A DNA stretch of 64,000 nt from Pseudidiomarina indica (GCA_029279945.1 JAJUHK010000005.1:62001-126000), one strand, 5' to 3'; positions 1 through 11,215 are shown, counted from the stretch's first letter. Numbers and translations: made by a program. Notes: generated from the sequence alone by a model not told the origin.

Positions 1-183
1 GCTGCCATTATTCATCAACAAATGGGTGGCTTACGCTCGTCGATGGGATTGACCGGCTGTGCGACCATCAAAGAAATGCGGACCAAGCCACAATTCGTCA
101 AAGTGACAGCGGCAGGTATGGGCGAATCTCATGTGCACGGTGTCCAAATCACCAAAGAAGCACCAAATTACCGGATGGGTTAA
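1..183 (+). CDS. guaB: IMP dehydrogenase, C-terminal end (partial)
   Basis: This is the last 60 codons of inosine-5'-monophosphate dehydrogenase, which oxidises IMP to XMP in guanine nucleotide synthesis. The frame is open from base 1 and ends with TAA at 181-183. The visible part has the family's C-terminal pattern: a [12 protein letters not shown] stretch followed by a segment ending in APNYRMG. Only 6 bases separate it from guaA, the usual guaBA operon. The catalytic loop and most of the barrel lie outside the window. Confidence 0.95.
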   Translation, partial: AAIIHQQMGGLRSSMGLTGCATIKEMRTKPQFVKVTAAGMGESHVHGVQITKEAPNYRMG

Positions 184-189
184 GACACC

Positions 190-1764
190 ATGCAAGATAT
201 TCATGCAGATAGAATTTTAATCTTAGACTTCGGTTCACAGTATACGCAGTTAATCGCAAGACGAGTACGTGAACTGGGTGTTTACTGTGAGTTGTGGGCG
301 TGGGACGTCAGCGCTGACGACATCAAAGAATTCCAACCGAGCGGTATTATCTTGTCAGGTGGCCCAGAATCGGTGACTGCACCTGATTCTCCGCGGGCTC
401 CTGATTATGTATTTGAAGCTGGCGTACCAGTACTGGGTATCTGCTACGGTATGCAAACCATGGCTGTGCAGCTTGGCGGGCAAGTTCAAGGATCAGATGA
501 ACGTGAATTTGGTTACGCCCAAGTTGAACGTATCGCACCTTGCCCGTTATTCCATCATATCGAAGATAGTGTTCACGACAATGGTAATCCATTACTCGAT
601 GTGTGGATGAGCCACGGCGATAAAGTTAGTGCTGTACCAAAAGGCTTCCAAGTCGTTGCGCAGACTGAATCCTGCCCAATTGCTGCTATGGCCGATGAGG
701 AACGCGACTTTTATGGGGTGCAATTTCATCCAGAAGTGACACATACGCGGCAAGGGCTGCGTATGTTAGAGCACTTTGTACTCGAACTTTGTGAGTGTGA
801 ACAACGTTGGACACCAACGCATATTATTGATGACGCAGTGGCGCGCATTCGGGAACAAGTTGGTAACAATAAGGTTGTCCTAGGGTTATCGGGCGGAGTA
901 GATAGCTCAGTGACAGCGATGCTGTTGCACCGTGCGATTGGTGATCAACTTACTTGTGTGTTTGTTGACAACGGGTTATTGCGTTGGCGTGAGGCAGAGC
1001 AAGTACTTGAAATGTTTGGTGACCACTATGGGCTTAATATTGTTCATGTGGATGCTGAGAACCGCTTCCTTGATGCCTTAGCGGGTGTTCATGATCCAGA
1101 AGCGAAGCGCAAAATTATTGGTCGCGTATTTATCGAGATTTTTGACGAACAAGCAAGCCGCATTCAAGATGTTTCATTTTTAGCGCAAGGCACGATTTAT
1201 CCCGATGTGATTGAGTCAGCGGGCTCGAAAACCGGCAAAGCACATGTGATTAAATCACACCACAACGTAGGTGGGTTGCCAGAGAATATGAAGCTGAGCC
1301 TGGTTGAACCGTTGCGGGAATTGTTCAAAGATGAAGTACGCAAGATCGGCTTAGAACTTGGTCTGCCGTACGACATGCTCTATCGCCACCCATTCCCAGG
1401 TCCTGGTTTGGGCGTACGTGTGTTGGGCGAAGTGAAAAAAGAGTATTGCGACATTTTACGTCGTGCAGATCATATTTTCATCAGCGAACTACGCGAAGCA
1501 GGCCTCTATCATGAAGTCAGTCAAGCGTTTGCTGTGTTTTTACCCGTACGCTCGGTTGGTGTGATGGGTGATGCACGGAAGTATGATTGGGTGGTTGCTC
1601 TACGTGCCGTTGAGACAATTGATTTCATGACGGCTCGGTGGGCACACTTACCTTATGAATTGTTAGGGCGAGTATCCAACCGAATTATTAATGAGATCGA
1701 GGGTATCTCACGCGTGGTATACGATATTTCCGGAAAGCCCCCAGCCACGATTGAGTGGGAATAA
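190..1764 (+). CDS. guaA: GMP synthase (glutamine-hydrolysing)
   Basis: Converts XMP to GMP using ATP and ammonia released from glutamine, in the cytoplasm. The 524 residues match the family length (about 525 in E. coli). The N-terminal class I glutamine amidotransferase has the nucleophile in GICYG and its His/Glu pair in QFHPEVTHT. The ATP pyrophosphatase domain has the P-loop-like LSGGVDSSV at about residues 234-242. The C-terminal dimerisation domain ends in PPATIEWE. It follows guaB by 6 bp and precedes mltF by 3 bp, so the three are probably co-transcribed. No defect is visible. Confidence 0.98.
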   Translation: MQDIHADRILILDFGSQYTQLIARRVRELGVYCELWAWDVSADDIKEFQPSGIILSGGPESVTAPDSPRAPDYVFEAGVPVLGICYGMQTMAVQLGGQVQGSDEREFGYAQVERIAPCPLFHHIEDSVHDNGNPLLDVWMSHGDKVSAVPKGFQVVAQTESCPIAAMADEERDFYGVQFHPEVTHTRQGLRMLEHFVLELCECEQRWTPTHIIDDAVARIREQVGNNKVVLGLSGGVDSSVTAMLLHRAIGDQLTCVFVDNGLLRWREAEQVLEMFGDHYGLNIVHVDAENRFLDALAGVHDPEAKRKIIGRVFIEIFDEQASRIQDVSFLAQGTIYPDVIESAGSKTGKAHVIKSHHNVGGLPENMKLSLVEPLRELFKDEVRKIGLELGLPYDMLYRHPFPGPGLGVRVLGEVKKEYCDILRRADHIFISELREAGLYHEVSQAFAVFLPVRSVGVMGDARKYDWVVALRAVETIDFMTARWAHLPYELLGRVSNRIINEIEGISRVVYDISGKPPATIEWE

Positions 1765-1767
1765 AAC

Positions 1768-3171
1768 GTGCTATCAAGGCTTGCTAGTTGGTTGTTACTG
1801 TTGATGTTAATTGGCTGTGCACCAGAGCCTCAGCCAAGCCAACTGGACGCCATACAAGAGCGCGGTGTGTTGCGGGTGGGTACCTTACTAGGGCCCACCA
1901 GTTATTACTTAGACGCGGAAGCGGAAGCCGGATTTGAATATCATCTTGTGCGCCGCTTTGCTGATCGACTTGGCGTAGAGCTTGAAATAGTTCCGCGTTA
2001 CAACATTAATCACTTATTCGATCTTCTCAATGCTGGTGATGTTGATTTGTTAGCTGCAGGGTTGAATCGAACCCCGCAACGTGAACAACGTTTCCGGTTT
2101 GGTCCTCCATATATGGAAGTGGCCCAGCGTATTGTCTTCAAGCAAGGTGCCCGTGATCGCCCCCGCAGCTTAGCAGAATTAGATGCAGAGTTAGTTGTGG
2201 TAGATGGCTCCAGTCATCATGATTGGCTGCTCGAAATCAGCGCTGAATACCCTAATTTAAAGTGGCGTGTTACCGATGATTATGACGCTAATGAGCTTCT
2301 GCGTCAGGTTATTCAAGGCGATATCGCTTACACCATTGCCGACAGCAACACCTTAGATATCCAACGCCGCTACTATCCTGACTTAAGTGTTGCCTTTACA
2401 GTGATAGAGCAAGTTGATATTGGTTGGTTACTGAACCAACATATTGATGCCTCTTTGTATGCAGAAGTGATAAAATTTTTCGGTGAGTTACGGCATTCTG
2501 GTCAATTGGTGCAATTAATCGATCAACATTATGGCCACGTGAACCATTTTAACTACGTGGATACCAGTTTGTTTATTGATGCAGTACAGCGCGTATTGCC
2601 AAAGTATCGTGAGCTATTTGAACGGCATGCAGGAAGTTTAGATTGGCGCTTATTAGCGGCGATCAGCTACCAAGAAAGCTTGTGGAACCCACGCGCTGTA
2701 TCACCCACAGGGGTGCGTGGACTCATGATGTTGACGTTGCCAACAGCACAAGCGATGGGCGTCACCAGTCGCTTGAATCCAGAGCAAAGCATCCAGGGCG
2801 GTGCGCGCTATTTTGAGCGCATGTTGCAACAGATACCGGCACGCATTCCTGAGCCTGATCGGACGTGGTTTGCGTTAGCAGCGTATAATATTGGTTATGG
2901 TCACCTCGAAGATGCACGAATTTTGACGCAGCAACAAGGTGGTGATCCAGATCGCTGGATTGATGTACAAAACCGACTACCATTATTACGACAAAAACAG
3001 TTTTATCGACAAACCAAATATGGGTTTGCACGCGGTGATGAACCGGTACGATACGTAGGGAATATACGTCGTTATTATGACACCTTGGTTTGGTTGGATG
3101 AGCGTGGACGCATTCCAGCAAAACCTATTGAGATCACCATCCCAGCCGGGAGTGGTGATGGAGTCGAGTGA
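1768..3171 (+). CDS. mltF: Membrane-bound lytic murein transglycosylase F
   Basis: Outer-membrane lipoprotein predicted to cleave the MurNAc-GlcNAc bond of peptidoglycan with 1,6-anhydro product formation. It starts with GTG, preceded by a GGGA element, and only 3 bp after guaA. The signal peptide ends in a lipobox (LIGC, Cys17) with Ala at +2, consistent with outer-membrane sorting. Residues about 25-265 form a family-3 solute-binding domain that in MltF acts as a regulatory module. The C-terminal SLT domain carries the catalytic Glu303 in SYQESLWNP and the AAYNIGYGH motif. The length is 467 residues against 518 in E. coli. The stop overlaps the start of the next small ORF (TGATG). Confidence 0.95.
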   Translation: MLSRLASWLLLLMLIGCAPEPQPSQLDAIQERGVLRVGTLLGPTSYYLDAEAEAGFEYHLVRRFADRLGVELEIVPRYNINHLFDLLNAGDVDLLAAGLNRTPQREQRFRFGPPYMEVAQRIVFKQGARDRPRSLAELDAELVVVDGSSHHDWLLEISAEYPNLKWRVTDDYDANELLRQVIQGDIAYTIADSNTLDIQRRYYPDLSVAFTVIEQVDIGWLLNQHIDASLYAEVIKFFGELRHSGQLVQLIDQHYGHVNHFNYVDTSLFIDAVQRVLPKYRELFERHAGSLDWRLLAAISYQESLWNPRAVSPTGVRGLMMLTLPTAQAMGVTSRLNPEQSIQGGARYFERMLQQIPARIPEPDRTWFALAAYNIGYGHLEDARILTQQQGGDPDRWIDVQNRLPLLRQKQFYRQTKYGFARGDEPVRYVGNIRRYYDTLVWLDERGRIPAKPIEITIPAGSGDGVE

Positions 3172-3290
3172 TGCGTAAAGTAAAACGCAGATTGGTTTCA
3201 CCGGAACGGCGTCGTGCATGGCTGCGGAAGCAGAAGCATCTACAAATTGACCGCCGTCAAAAATGGTTTCGCTTAATCGAAAAAGAGTAA
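3171..3290 (+). CDS. Small highly basic protein, 39 aa, unknown
   Basis: A 39-codon ORF whose ATG overlaps the mltF stop codon by one base, an arrangement typical of translational coupling. Roughly half of the residues are Arg, Lys or His, beginning MRKVKRRLVSPERRRAW and ending FRLIEKE, and there is no signal peptide or membrane segment. It reads like a nucleic-acid- or ribosome-binding micro-protein, but I recognise no family and propose no function. Support for it being real is the overlap, the ATG, the sensible codon use and the tight fit between mltF and purL. It could still be a chance ORF. Confidence 0.55.
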   Translation: MRKVKRRLVSPERRRAWLRKQKHLQIDRRQKWFRLIEKE

Positions 3291-3317
3291 ATCCCCCCCC
3301 CAATCATTATCGGAGAC

Positions 3318-6300
3318 ATGTTTGTGGAAATAGTACGCGGCGCTCCCGCCTTGTCTGAATTTCGAAACGAAAAGTTATTACAGCGCTTACAGCAGGCAGG
3401 TTTGCCGGTCAAGGCGCTATATGCTGAGTTTGTTCATTTCGTTCATCTTGAACAGGCGCTCGATGATAACGCTCGTACAGTTTTGACGAAGCTACTCACC
3501 TATGGTCCAGCGCTAGCGCTGCATGAACCAGTTGGTCATTTATTAGTGGTAGTGCCGCGGCAAGGCACAATTTCGCCTTGGTCATCTAAAGCTACAGACA
3601 TCGCTCACAATTGTGGATTACAACAAATTCACCGGATTGAACGCGGTATTGCCTACTATCTCGAGGGCGACTTAACAGCGGAGCAGCAAAATAAAGCAGC
3701 TGCGTTACTCCATGATCGGATGACCGAAATGGTGCTGCGGAGTTTCGATGAAGCGGTACGGCTATTCCAAAGTGCAACCCCAGCACCATTGCAAAGTATT
3801 GATATTTTGGATGGCGGTCGCGATGCATTAGAACGTGCTAACAATGAGATGGGATTGGCTCTCGCTGAAGATGAGATTGAGTATTTATATGAGAATTTTC
3901 TGGCGTTAGAACGTAATCCTAACGACATCGAACTCTACATGTTTGCTCAAGCGAACTCAGAGCACTGCCGCCATAAGATTTTTAATGCAGACTGGACCAT
4001 TGATGGTATTAAGCAGCCTAAGTCGCTGTTTAAAATGATTAAAAATACCTATGAGGTAACCCCGGATAACGTTCTTTCTGCTTACAAAGATAACGCTGCT
4101 GTTATGGTTGGCTCTGAAGCGGGGCGATTCTATCCGTATCCCGCAGGTACGCAAGCGGCTGGTGAATACAGTTATTTCCATGAACCCATCCACATTTTAA
4201 TGAAAGTGGAAACGCATAACCATCCCACTGCAATTGCACCTTATTCGGGTGCCGCGACAGGCTCGGGTGGAGAAATTCGCGATGAAGGTGCCACTGGTCG
4301 TGGCTCTAAGCCAAAAGCTGGCTTAGTTGGCTTCACCGTATCGAACTTGCGGATCCCTGGGTTCGAGCAACCGTGGGAAGAAGATTTTGGTAAGCCTGAG
4401 CGTATCGTTAGCGCCCTCGATATTATGATCGAAGGACCTTTGGGTGGCGCAGCATTCAATAACGAGTTTGGTCGCCCAGCGTTAACCGGCTATTTCCGTA
4501 CGTATGAAGAACGGGTCGTGAGCCATAATGGTGAGGAAATCCGTGGCTACCATAAACCTATCATGATTGCTGGCGGGATGGGAAATATCCGTGAACAGCA
4601 TGTCGAAAAAGGTGATATTCCAGTCGGGGCTAAACTCATTGTTCTTGGCGGTCCAGCGATGAATATTGGGTTAGGTGGTGGCGCGGCATCGTCCATGGCG
4701 TCAGGCACTTCTAATGAAGATCTGGATTTTGCTTCAGTCCAACGAGACAACGCTGAGATGGAGCGACGCTGCCAGGAAGTGATCGATAGATGTTGGCAGT
4801 TAGGTGACAAAAACCCCATTGCTTTTATTCACGACGTGGGTGCGGGTGGTTTATCTAATGCCATGCCAGAATTGGTGAACGATGGTGGCCGTGGGGGACG
4901 ATTCGAATTACGTAAAGTCCCCAACGATGAACCAGGTATGTCTCCGCTGGAGATTTGGTGTAACGAGTCACAAGAACGTTATGTATTGGCGATTGCGCCA
5001 GAGAATCTTCCCGTATTTGACGAGATCTGCCGGCGCGAACGCGCACCTTACGCGGTTATTGGTGAGGCCACTGATGAGCGCCAGTTGGTGCTGAATGATG
5101 AATATTTTGGCAATAAACCGATAGATTTGCCGTTAGATGTTTTACTAGGTAAGCCGCCTAAAATGCATCGTGACGTCCAATCATTACAAGCACAAGGGGT
5201 GCCACTGGATCGATCTGGTATGAGTTTAAATGACGCGGCAAAACGTTTATTACGGTTACCCGCGATTGCTGAAAAGACTTTCTTAATTACCATCGGCGAC
5301 CGTACTGTTACCGGGTTAGTTGCACGCGATCAAATGGTGGGACCATGGCAAGTACCTGTTGCTGACGTTGCGGTTACCGCTGCGAGCTACGATAGCTACG
5401 CTGGTGAGGCGATGGCAATGGGTGAACGGACACCATTAGCACTGTTGAATTTCGCTGCATCCGCTCGAATGGCGGTTGGGGAAGCGCTAACCAACATTGC
5501 GGCTGCTGATATTGGTGATTTGAAGTTTGTTAAATTGTCAGCGAACTGGATGGCCGCAGCAGGGCACCCTGGTGAAGATGCCGGTTTGTACGAAGCGGTA
5601 AAAGCTGTAGGTGAAGAGTTGTGTCCGGCGTTGGGTTTAACTATCCCAGTTGGTAAGGACTCGATGTCGATGAAAACTCAATGGCAAGATGACGACGGCG
5701 AGAAGGCGGTCACTGCACCGTTGAGCTTAATCATCACTGCGTTTGGGCGAGTGCAAGATGTACGTCGCACAGTAACCCCTCAGTTGCGCCTCGATAAAGG
5801 TGACAGCAAGCTGTTATTGATTGACTTAGGTCGTGGTCAGAATCGCCTGGGCGGTTCGGCATTAGCGCAAGTCTACCGCCAACTTGGTGATGTGACCCCT
5901 GATGTTGACAGTCCAGAGCTGTTAAAGGGCTTCTTTGACGCCACGCAGCAGTTAATCCGTGACAAGAAAATCATGGCGTATCACGACCGTTCTGATGGTG
6001 GTTTATTCACCACAGTTGCGGAAATGGCATTTGCTGGTCATTGTGGGGCAGAAGTTGCTTTGGATCACTTAGGTGATGACGATTTTGCCGCATTATTTAA
6101 TGAAGAGCTCGGTGCTGTTATCCAAGTTGCTGTTGACGATGTGGAAACGGTGCAAGCAGTTTATGCGGCTCATGGCTTAGCCGACTGTGTGCATTTGATC
6201 GGTCGTCCAGTCGCGGAAGACGTCGTTCGATTCAACCGCAATGGGGTCGATGTGTTATCGCATCTACGTAGTTTCTACCGCGCTATTTGGGCTGAGACAA

Positions 6301-7220
6301 CACACCAAATGCAGCGCTTACGAGATAACCCAGCCTGTGCGGATGAAGAGTTCGAAGCCAAACAAACCTTAAATGATCCAGGGTTATTTGCTGAGTTAAC
6401 CTTTGATCTTAATGAGGACGTAGCGGCCCCTTACATTAATACGGGGCGTGATCCTATGGTCGCGATTGTGCGTGAGCAAGGCGTGAATTCGCAGACGGAA
6501 ATGGCCGCGGCATTTGATCGCGCCGGTTTCGCTGCCATTGATGTGCACATGAGCGATATCTTATCAGGTCGAATCAGCTTAGATAAATTCGACGGGTTAG
6601 TCGCCTGTGGCGGCTTCTCCTACGGGGACGTGCTTGGTGCCGGAGAAGGCTGGGCGAAGTCGATTCTGTTTAACACTCGTGCGCGGGAAGAGTTTAGCCG
6701 TTTCTTTGAACGGGAGCGGACCTTCGCACTCGGGGTCTGCAACGGCTGTCAAATGCTTTCCAATCTGAAGGAATTAATCCCTGGTGCGGAAGCGTGGCCA
6801 CACTTTGTGACCAACCGCTCAGAGCGTTTTGAAGCGCGCTTCAGTTTAGTCGAAGTCCAATCGAACCAATCACTGTTCTTCTCTGGCATGGCGGGGTCAC
6901 GGATGCCAATCGCTGTTTCTCATGGAGAAGGGCGTGCAGAGTTTACTGGCACGAACTTAGCCACGGTCAACGAACAGGGATTAGTGACCTTGCGTTACAT
7001 CGATAACTGGGGCAAGGTGACTCAAACTTACCCTGCAAACCCAAATGGTTCTCCGGAAGGAATCACCGGCTTAACCACCACCGATGGTCGCGTATCAATC
7101 ATGATGCCGCATCCGGAGCGAGTGTTCCGTACTGTGGCGAACAGCTGGCATCCAGATGAATGGGGTGAAGATAGCCCATGGATGCGGATGTTCCGAAATG
7201 CACGGGTTTTCTTAGGGTAA
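3318..7220 (+). CDS. purL: Phosphoribosylformylglycinamidine synthase
   Basis: Fourth step of de novo purine synthesis: FGAR + Gln + ATP gives FGAM. It is the large single-chain gammaproteobacterial form, 1300 residues against 1295 in E. coli. The start [15 protein letters not shown] aligns with the E. coli N-terminus and has a GGAG 6 bases upstream. Order: PurS-like N-domain, linker, two AIRS-type synthetase halves ([11 protein letters not shown] near residue 455), and a C-terminal class I glutaminase with nucleophile Cys1141 (GVCNGCQ) and a HPERVFR His motif. It is followed by a strong terminator. A run of nine C lies 16 bases before the start codon. Confidence 0.98.
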   Translation: MFVEIVRGAPALSEFRNEKLLQRLQQAGLPVKALYAEFVHFVHLEQALDDNARTVLTKLLTYGPALALHEPVGHLLVVVPRQGTISPWSSKATDIAHNCGLQQIHRIERGIAYYLEGDLTAEQQNKAAALLHDRMTEMVLRSFDEAVRLFQSATPAPLQSIDILDGGRDALERANNEMGLALAEDEIEYLYENFLALERNPNDIELYMFAQANSEHCRHKIFNADWTIDGIKQPKSLFKMIKNTYEVTPDNVLSAYKDNAAVMVGSEAGRFYPYPAGTQAAGEYSYFHEPIHILMKVETHNHPTAIAPYSGAATGSGGEIRDEGATGRGSKPKAGLVGFTVSNLRIPGFEQPWEEDFGKPERIVSALDIMIEGPLGGAAFNNEFGRPALTGYFRTYEERVVSHNGEEIRGYHKPIMIAGGMGNIREQHVEKGDIPVGAKLIVLGGPAMNIGLGGGAASSMASGTSNEDLDFASVQRDNAEMERRCQEVIDRCWQLGDKNPIAFIHDVGAGGLSNAMPELVNDGGRGGRFELRKVPNDEPGMSPLEIWCNESQERYVLAIAPENLPVFDEICRRERAPYAVIGEATDERQLVLNDEYFGNKPIDLPLDVLLGKPPKMHRDVQSLQAQGVPLDRSGMSLNDAAKRLLRLPAIAEKTFLITIGDRTVTGLVARDQMVGPWQVPVADVAVTAASYDSYAGEAMAMGERTPLALLNFAASARMAVGEALTNIAAADIGDLKFVKLSANWMAAAGHPGEDAGLYEAVKAVGEELCPALGLTIPVGKDSMSMKTQWQDDDGEKAVTAPLSLIITAFGRVQDVRRTVTPQLRLDKGDSKLLLIDLGRGQNRLGGSALAQVYRQLGDVTPDVDSPELLKGFFDATQQLIRDKKIMAYHDRSDGGLFTTVAEMAFAGHCGAEVALDHLGDDDFAALFNEELGAVIQVAVDDVETVQAVYAAHGLADCVHLIGRPVAEDVVRFNRNGVDVLSHLRSFYRAIWAETTHQMQRLRDNPACADEEFEAKQTLNDPGLFAELTFDLNEDVAAPYINTGRDPMVAIVREQGVNSQTEMAAAFDRAGFAAIDVHMSDILSGRISLDKFDGLVACGGFSYGDVLGAGEGWAKSILFNTRAREEFSRFFERERTFALGVCNGCQMLSNLKELIPGAEAWPHFVTNRSERFEARFSLVEVQSNQSLFFSGMAGSRMPIAVSHGEGRAEFTGTNLATVNEQGLVTLRYIDNWGKVTQTYPANPNGSPEGITGLTTTDGRVSIMMPHPERVFRTVANSWHPDEWGEDSPWMRMFRNARVFLG

Positions 7221-7243
7221 CTTCCTTCGTAATCTCATCCGAC

Positions 7244-7279
7244 AAAACCCCAATCTGGTTATCAGGTTGGGGTTTTTTT
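7244..7279 (+). terminator. Rho-independent terminator after purL
   Basis: AAAACCCCAA pairs with TTGGGGTTTT around a short loop and is followed by seven T. It ends purL transcription. The A-rich left arm also allows it to work for tadA on the other strand, whose stop codon lies inside it. Confidence 0.9.
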
Positions 7280-7724
7280 ATCGACGTCGACGGAAGAAAT
7301 TACGGAGCAGGGATGCGCTTTGGTCGGCCAGTACCCCAGTAATGACTTCAACTTTATGATTCATGGCCGCATGGTTGAGAACCTCAACCGCTGTACCGGC
7401 AGCACCAGTACGGGGATCCGCGGCACCATACACCAAGGTTTTAACGCGTGCGTGGGTGATCAGGCCAGCACACATCGCGCAAGGCTCTAAAGTGACATAA
7501 AGGGTGGTATCTACCAAACGGTAGTTGTTCAGGAATTGTCCCGCCGCCCGAATGGCTTGTACCTCGGCATGGGCAGAGGGGTCATTCAGGGTGATGACCT
7601 GATTAAAGCCTTCGCCAATAATTTCTTGCTGATGAACTAATACCGCTCCCACCGGAACTTCGTTGTGTTCTTCCGCCATGGCCGCAAGCTCAAGGGCTCG
7701 TGCCATAAAATACTCATGAGTCAT
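7278..7724 (-). CDS. tadA: tRNA-specific adenosine deaminase
   Basis: Deaminates the wobble adenosine A34 to inosine in tRNA-Arg(ACG), which is essential for CGN decoding. The 148 residues carry the zinc-dependent deaminase signature: His52-Ala-Glu54 (Zn ligand plus proton-shuttling Glu) and Pro-Cys82-x-x-Cys85. The C-terminus ends in a basic RRRR tail. It converges with purL and shares its terminator. It is probably transcribed alone, as the upstream gene on this strand (the TonB receptor) starts 3 kb away and ends in its own terminator. Confidence 0.95.
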   Translation of the reverse strand: MTHEYFMARALELAAMAEEHNEVPVGAVLVHQQEIIGEGFNQVITLNDPSAHAEVQAIRAAGQFLNNYRLVDTTLYVTLEPCAMCAGLITHARVKTLVYGAADPRTGAAGTAVEVLNHAAMNHKVEVITGVLADQSASLLRNFFRRRR

Positions 7725-7762
7725 TCGCGTTTATCAAGGTTGGTGATTCTTCAGGCTATGAT

Positions 7763-7794
7763 AAAAAAAAGCCCCCGCAGATGCGAGGGCTTTT
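7763..7794 (-). terminator. Terminator of the TonB-dependent receptor gene
   Basis: On the - strand a hairpin with GCCCTCGCA pairing with TGCGGGGGC is followed by eight T, 24 bases after the receptor stop codon. It separates the receptor from tadA downstream. Confidence 0.85.
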
Positions 7795-7818
7795 GTTCTA
7801 GTTTAACTAACAGAGTTC

Positions 7819-10800
7819 TTAGAACTTGTAGTTAAAGCCGATGCGAGCTTGCCATACTGATGGCTCAACTTCACGAGTTTGACCACGGTCACCCAAGAAG
7901 TTTTCATAGACAATCGTGTTGTTCGCGTCTAATGAAGCATCAACCACACGTTGGATTTGTGGGAAGCCTGGTTGATACAACACACCCCAATCACTGTTCA
8001 ATAAGTTACCTAAGTTTTCGATAACAAAGAACATGCTAGCTTTGTGGCCATCAGCAAATGCTGGTAATTGCTGGGTGATTTTCAGGTCAAACTTGTTCCA
8101 CCAGCTGCCATAGAAAGCGTTACGTGGAGCGATTTGACCAGCATACTTGTCCAATCCTGATTCGCTTAGGAAGGCAAAGAATGCATCAGTATCAAAACCA
8201 TCAGCAAAGATAACGTTGCTGTCGTTTAAACCAGTTGGCACGTACAGTAATTGACGACCAAACGCTGGGTCACCGAACAAGTCAGAACCGTTAAATGCAT
8301 AGCTGTATGGACGACCTTTGTTCGCTTGACCAAATAGGCTGAAGCGCGTTTCGTAACCTGGGATAAATTCAACACCATAGTTCACACGGAGAGTGAAACG
8401 ATGTGGAATTTCGTAGTTTGCAGGTGCAGCGGCGTAGAAGCCCATGTCGCTGGTTGCAGTTTGAACGAAGTTCGAGTTAGCAACAGATGATGACATGCTT
8501 TGGCTTTCTTCAGATTCGGTGTATGCATAAGCGAATGACCAATCTAGACCGAAATCATATGCTTGGCTTAGTGCAAATGACAGGTTTAATTGGCTACCGG
8601 CATCTGGCGCGTTGGTTAACATGTAGTCACCTTCACGACCATTTGGGTTGTCATACACTGGGCGACCGTCAGATGCAGTACCTACTTGCTCGTAAGCAAG
8701 GTCAACTAGCATCGCAGTGTTTTTACGCTTGGTGTATAAGATGTCACCCATCAAGATCAAGTCGTTGTCGAAGGTGTAAGTTGCACCTAATGCATACTTC
8801 CACTCACTTGGAATCTTGAAGTTAGGATCTAATGAGTTTACTGGGCTGTTACCAGAAGCGTTGGTTACTTGGTCATACAATGATGATGGGACATCATACA
8901 ATGGACGACCTGCACCGCTTAACGGATCGTTGAACAAATCAATGTTACGTTGGTTCACTTGAATTTGAGTGATACCGTCGTTTTGGTAGTTGTTCGCGAT
9001 CCAAACGTTCGGGTTACCACCAGAGTACAAGCCAATACCACCGCGAACTTCTAGGTTGTAGCTTGGTTTCCAGTTAAAGCCAACACGTGGTTGTAACAAG
9101 CCTTCGCCATCAAAGTTAGTGCGGTTGCTGTAACCATACTCGTTAATGAAGTTCGGGTTTTCACGTGGTAAGTCGCTGCTGGTATACCAGTCATAACGTA
9201 AACCATAGGTGATGGTTAGGTCATGCTCGAACATGTAGTATTCGTCTTGGAGGTATACAGTGTTGATAGCGTAGTCAAACGCACCAGCTGCTTCGCGTGG
9301 GTTGTGGGTGCCAGCAGCATTACCGTACCAAACGCGAGCGGCTAGACCATTTTCGAAATCATCGATAGAGTTAAACTCGTATTCACCACCGCGGGCGTGC
9401 TGTACGAACATGTTGAACACAGACAATTCTTCACGCTCGAAACCACCGGTAATAACGTGATCACCAATGAAGTAGTTACCAGCGAATTTGAAGAACGTTG
9501 TGTCATAGCTAAGTTCGTTCGCCTGACGAGAGTCGTCTGCACCTAGGAATACACGCGCACCACCTGGAGTGAAGATACGGATTTCACCGATATCTTTTGG
9601 ACCTAAAGTGATTTGGCTGTTAATGACTTCTGAGTAACCAGCACGAATCTCAGTTGAGAAGTTATCGGTCCAGTTTGAGTACAATTCACCAACCACAGAG
9701 GTTAATTCGGTTGCACGGTTGTAGTAGTGGTTTGAGAACTCATAGGTATCGCTACCACCGTCCGACTCACGTAAGTTACCGCCGTCGTTCCAGTTATAAG
9801 TGATCGCCGCACGATGTGCATCGTTGATGTGCCAGTCCAGTTTGATCAGGATCTTTTCGTCTTCAACCGGTGCAGAAGAAATCGGAGCACCTGGATCGTA
9901 GCCGTAGACATCACGAGCGATTTGAGCAATACGGTCTAATTCTGCTTGAGTTACGCCGGAAACAGGAGTACCTGCATTTGGATCATCAGATGCGCCGCGG
10001 TCAAATTTAACTGCGCCTTCGTACTTTTCATAAGCAGTAAAGAAGAACAATTTGTCTTCAACAATCGCACCACCCACGTTAAAGCCGTAACGACGCTCAT
10101 TGAACTTGTCGTTGGCTAATTTGGTGTCTTCAATTTTGTCACCACGTAAGTCTTGGTTGGTGTAGTCAAAGAACAAACCACCAGATAGTGTGTTTTGACC
10201 AGACTTAGTTACTGCGTTGATGTTACACGCGGTGAAACCACCGTATTTAACGTCAAAAGGTGCTAATTCAACGGCCACCTGCTCGATAGCGTCATATGCA
10301 AATGGCATACGCTCAGTTGGGTAACCATTGGTGTTTAAACCAAAGTTGTCGTTCATGCGAACGCCGTCAACAGTCAGGCTGTTGAAACGAGGGTTTGCAC
10401 CACCACACTGAATACCGTCACCGTATGACTCGTCGACATAGACACGTGGGTCGATACGAACGATATCTTTGATATCACGGTTAATTGCAGGCGATTCTTC
10501 TAAGTCGGCTAAGCTGAAGTTAGAAGCAGGGCCAGTACCGCCGTAGTTGTTGTTCAGCATAACAGTACCAGTAACCGCGATGCGCTCAACGTTACTTTCA
10601 ACCACTAAGTTGACGTTTTCTGTTGCACCCAAGGTTAAATAAACTTCTTGTGTTTTGGTCGCGCCAGTAGCTGGGTCGGTAACTTTAACAACGTACGGCC
10701 CACCAACTGCCAAACCACGGGCAGAGAAGGTACCGGTCTCGTTGGTCGTCAAAGTGCGCGATACACCAGTACGAGTGTCCGTGATAACAACTTCAGCATT

Positions 10801-10935
10801 AGCAAGAGTATTGCCTGTATCAGAAGTGATAACACCACGTAGTGCAGAGGCAGTGTCTTGTGCATAAGCAGCGGACGAAAGGCCCATTGCGATAGCAACA
10901 GCCGCTGCAATACGGGTTCGTTTAGCATTAAACAT
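7819..10935 (-). CDS. TonB-dependent receptor, carboxypeptidase-regulatory-like N-domain (Oar-like)
   Basis: Outer-membrane gated channel energised by TonB. I start it at the ATG at 10935, which gives a clean signal peptide (cleavage after AAYA, residue 25) and an AAGGGA site about 8 bases upstream. A longer in-frame start at 11007 would bury the signal peptide. Order: signal peptide; CarboxypepD_reg domain about 30-110; plug domain about 130-260; 22-strand-type barrel to the C-terminal NYKF. The length is 1038 residues. The substrate cannot be read from sequence. The upstream Pho-box promoter suggests a phosphorus-containing or phosphate-limited nutrient, which is inference. This domain layout is common in Alteromonadales and Xanthomonadales receptors. 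Confidence 0.9.
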   Translation of the reverse strand: MFNAKRTRIAAAVAIAMGLSSAAYAQDTASALRGVITSDTGNTLANAEVVITDTRTGVSRTLTTNETGTFSARGLAVGGPYVVKVTDPATGATKTQEVYLTLGATENVNLVVESNVERIAVTGTVMLNNNYGGTGPASNFSLADLEESPAINRDIKDIVRIDPRVYVDESYGDGIQCGGANPRFNSLTVDGVRMNDNFGLNTNGYPTERMPFAYDAIEQVAVELAPFDVKYGGFTACNINAVTKSGQNTLSGGLFFDYTNQDLRGDKIEDTKLANDKFNERRYGFNVGGAIVEDKLFFFTAYEKYEGAVKFDRGASDDPNAGTPVSGVTQAELDRIAQIARDVYGYDPGAPISSAPVEDEKILIKLDWHINDAHRAAITYNWNDGGNLRESDGGSDTYEFSNHYYNRATELTSVVGELYSNWTDNFSTEIRAGYSEVINSQITLGPKDIGEIRIFTPGGARVFLGADDSRQANELSYDTTFFKFAGNYFIGDHVITGGFEREELSVFNMFVQHARGGEYEFNSIDDFENGLAARVWYGNAAGTHNPREAAGAFDYAINTVYLQDEYYMFEHDLTITYGLRYDWYTSSDLPRENPNFINEYGYSNRTNFDGEGLLQPRVGFNWKPSYNLEVRGGIGLYSGGNPNVWIANNYQNDGITQIQVNQRNIDLFNDPLSGAGRPLYDVPSSLYDQVTNASGNSPVNSLDPNFKIPSEWKYALGATYTFDNDLILMGDILYTKRKNTAMLVDLAYEQVGTASDGRPVYDNPNGREGDYMLTNAPDAGSQLNLSFALSQAYDFGLDWSFAYAYTESEESQSMSSSVANSNFVQTATSDMGFYAAAPANYEIPHRFTLRVNYGVEFIPGYETRFSLFGQANKGRPYSYAFNGSDLFGDPAFGRQLLYVPTGLNDSNVIFADGFDTDAFFAFLSESGLDKYAGQIAPRNAFYGSWWNKFDLKITQQLPAFADGHKASMFFVIENLGNLLNSDWGVLYQPGFPQIQRVVDASLDANNTIVYENFLGDRGQTREVEPSVWQARIGFNYKF

Positions 10936-11187
10936 GTTGATGTTTCCCTTGGGTTGTGGTTTTACAGTAAGAACAAAAAACAAAGAAAAGTTGTTTGAGT
11001 AACGCACTCAGACTATTAGAAAAGTTTTTGCGGATAGTGGTAGGGGGAAGAAACGAGCAGATAAGTGAGTGAAAAAAAAGCGAAGCACACCAATACAAAC
11101 GATACGGATGCAACCGATATCGTTCCAGAAAAGATGTGAAATTTCGCCAACAATGACTCATTTGATCGCCCTATCATCTATACCAAG

Positions 11188-11215
11188 ATGACAACTGGTC
11201 GCTACTCTTTATAAT
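11188..11215 (+). promoter_or_regulatory. Possible sigma70 promoter for the lipoprotein nuclease gene
   Basis: ATGACA (5 of 6 to TTGACA) at 11188-11193, a 16-base spacer, then a perfect TATAAT at 11210-11215. It faces the gene starting at 11367, giving a leader of about 145 nt. The leader would cross the Pho box of the divergent promoter, so the two promoters could interfere. Confidence 0.4.

Noticed and set aside
8487..8819. Long + strand frame opposite the TonB receptor gene
   Set aside because: A shadow of the receptor's codons without ribosome site or recognisable product.
10936..11007. 24-codon upstream extension of the TonB receptor
   Set aside because: It would place the signal peptide inside the protein, whereas the ATG at 10935 has both a ribosome site and a signal peptide directly after it.
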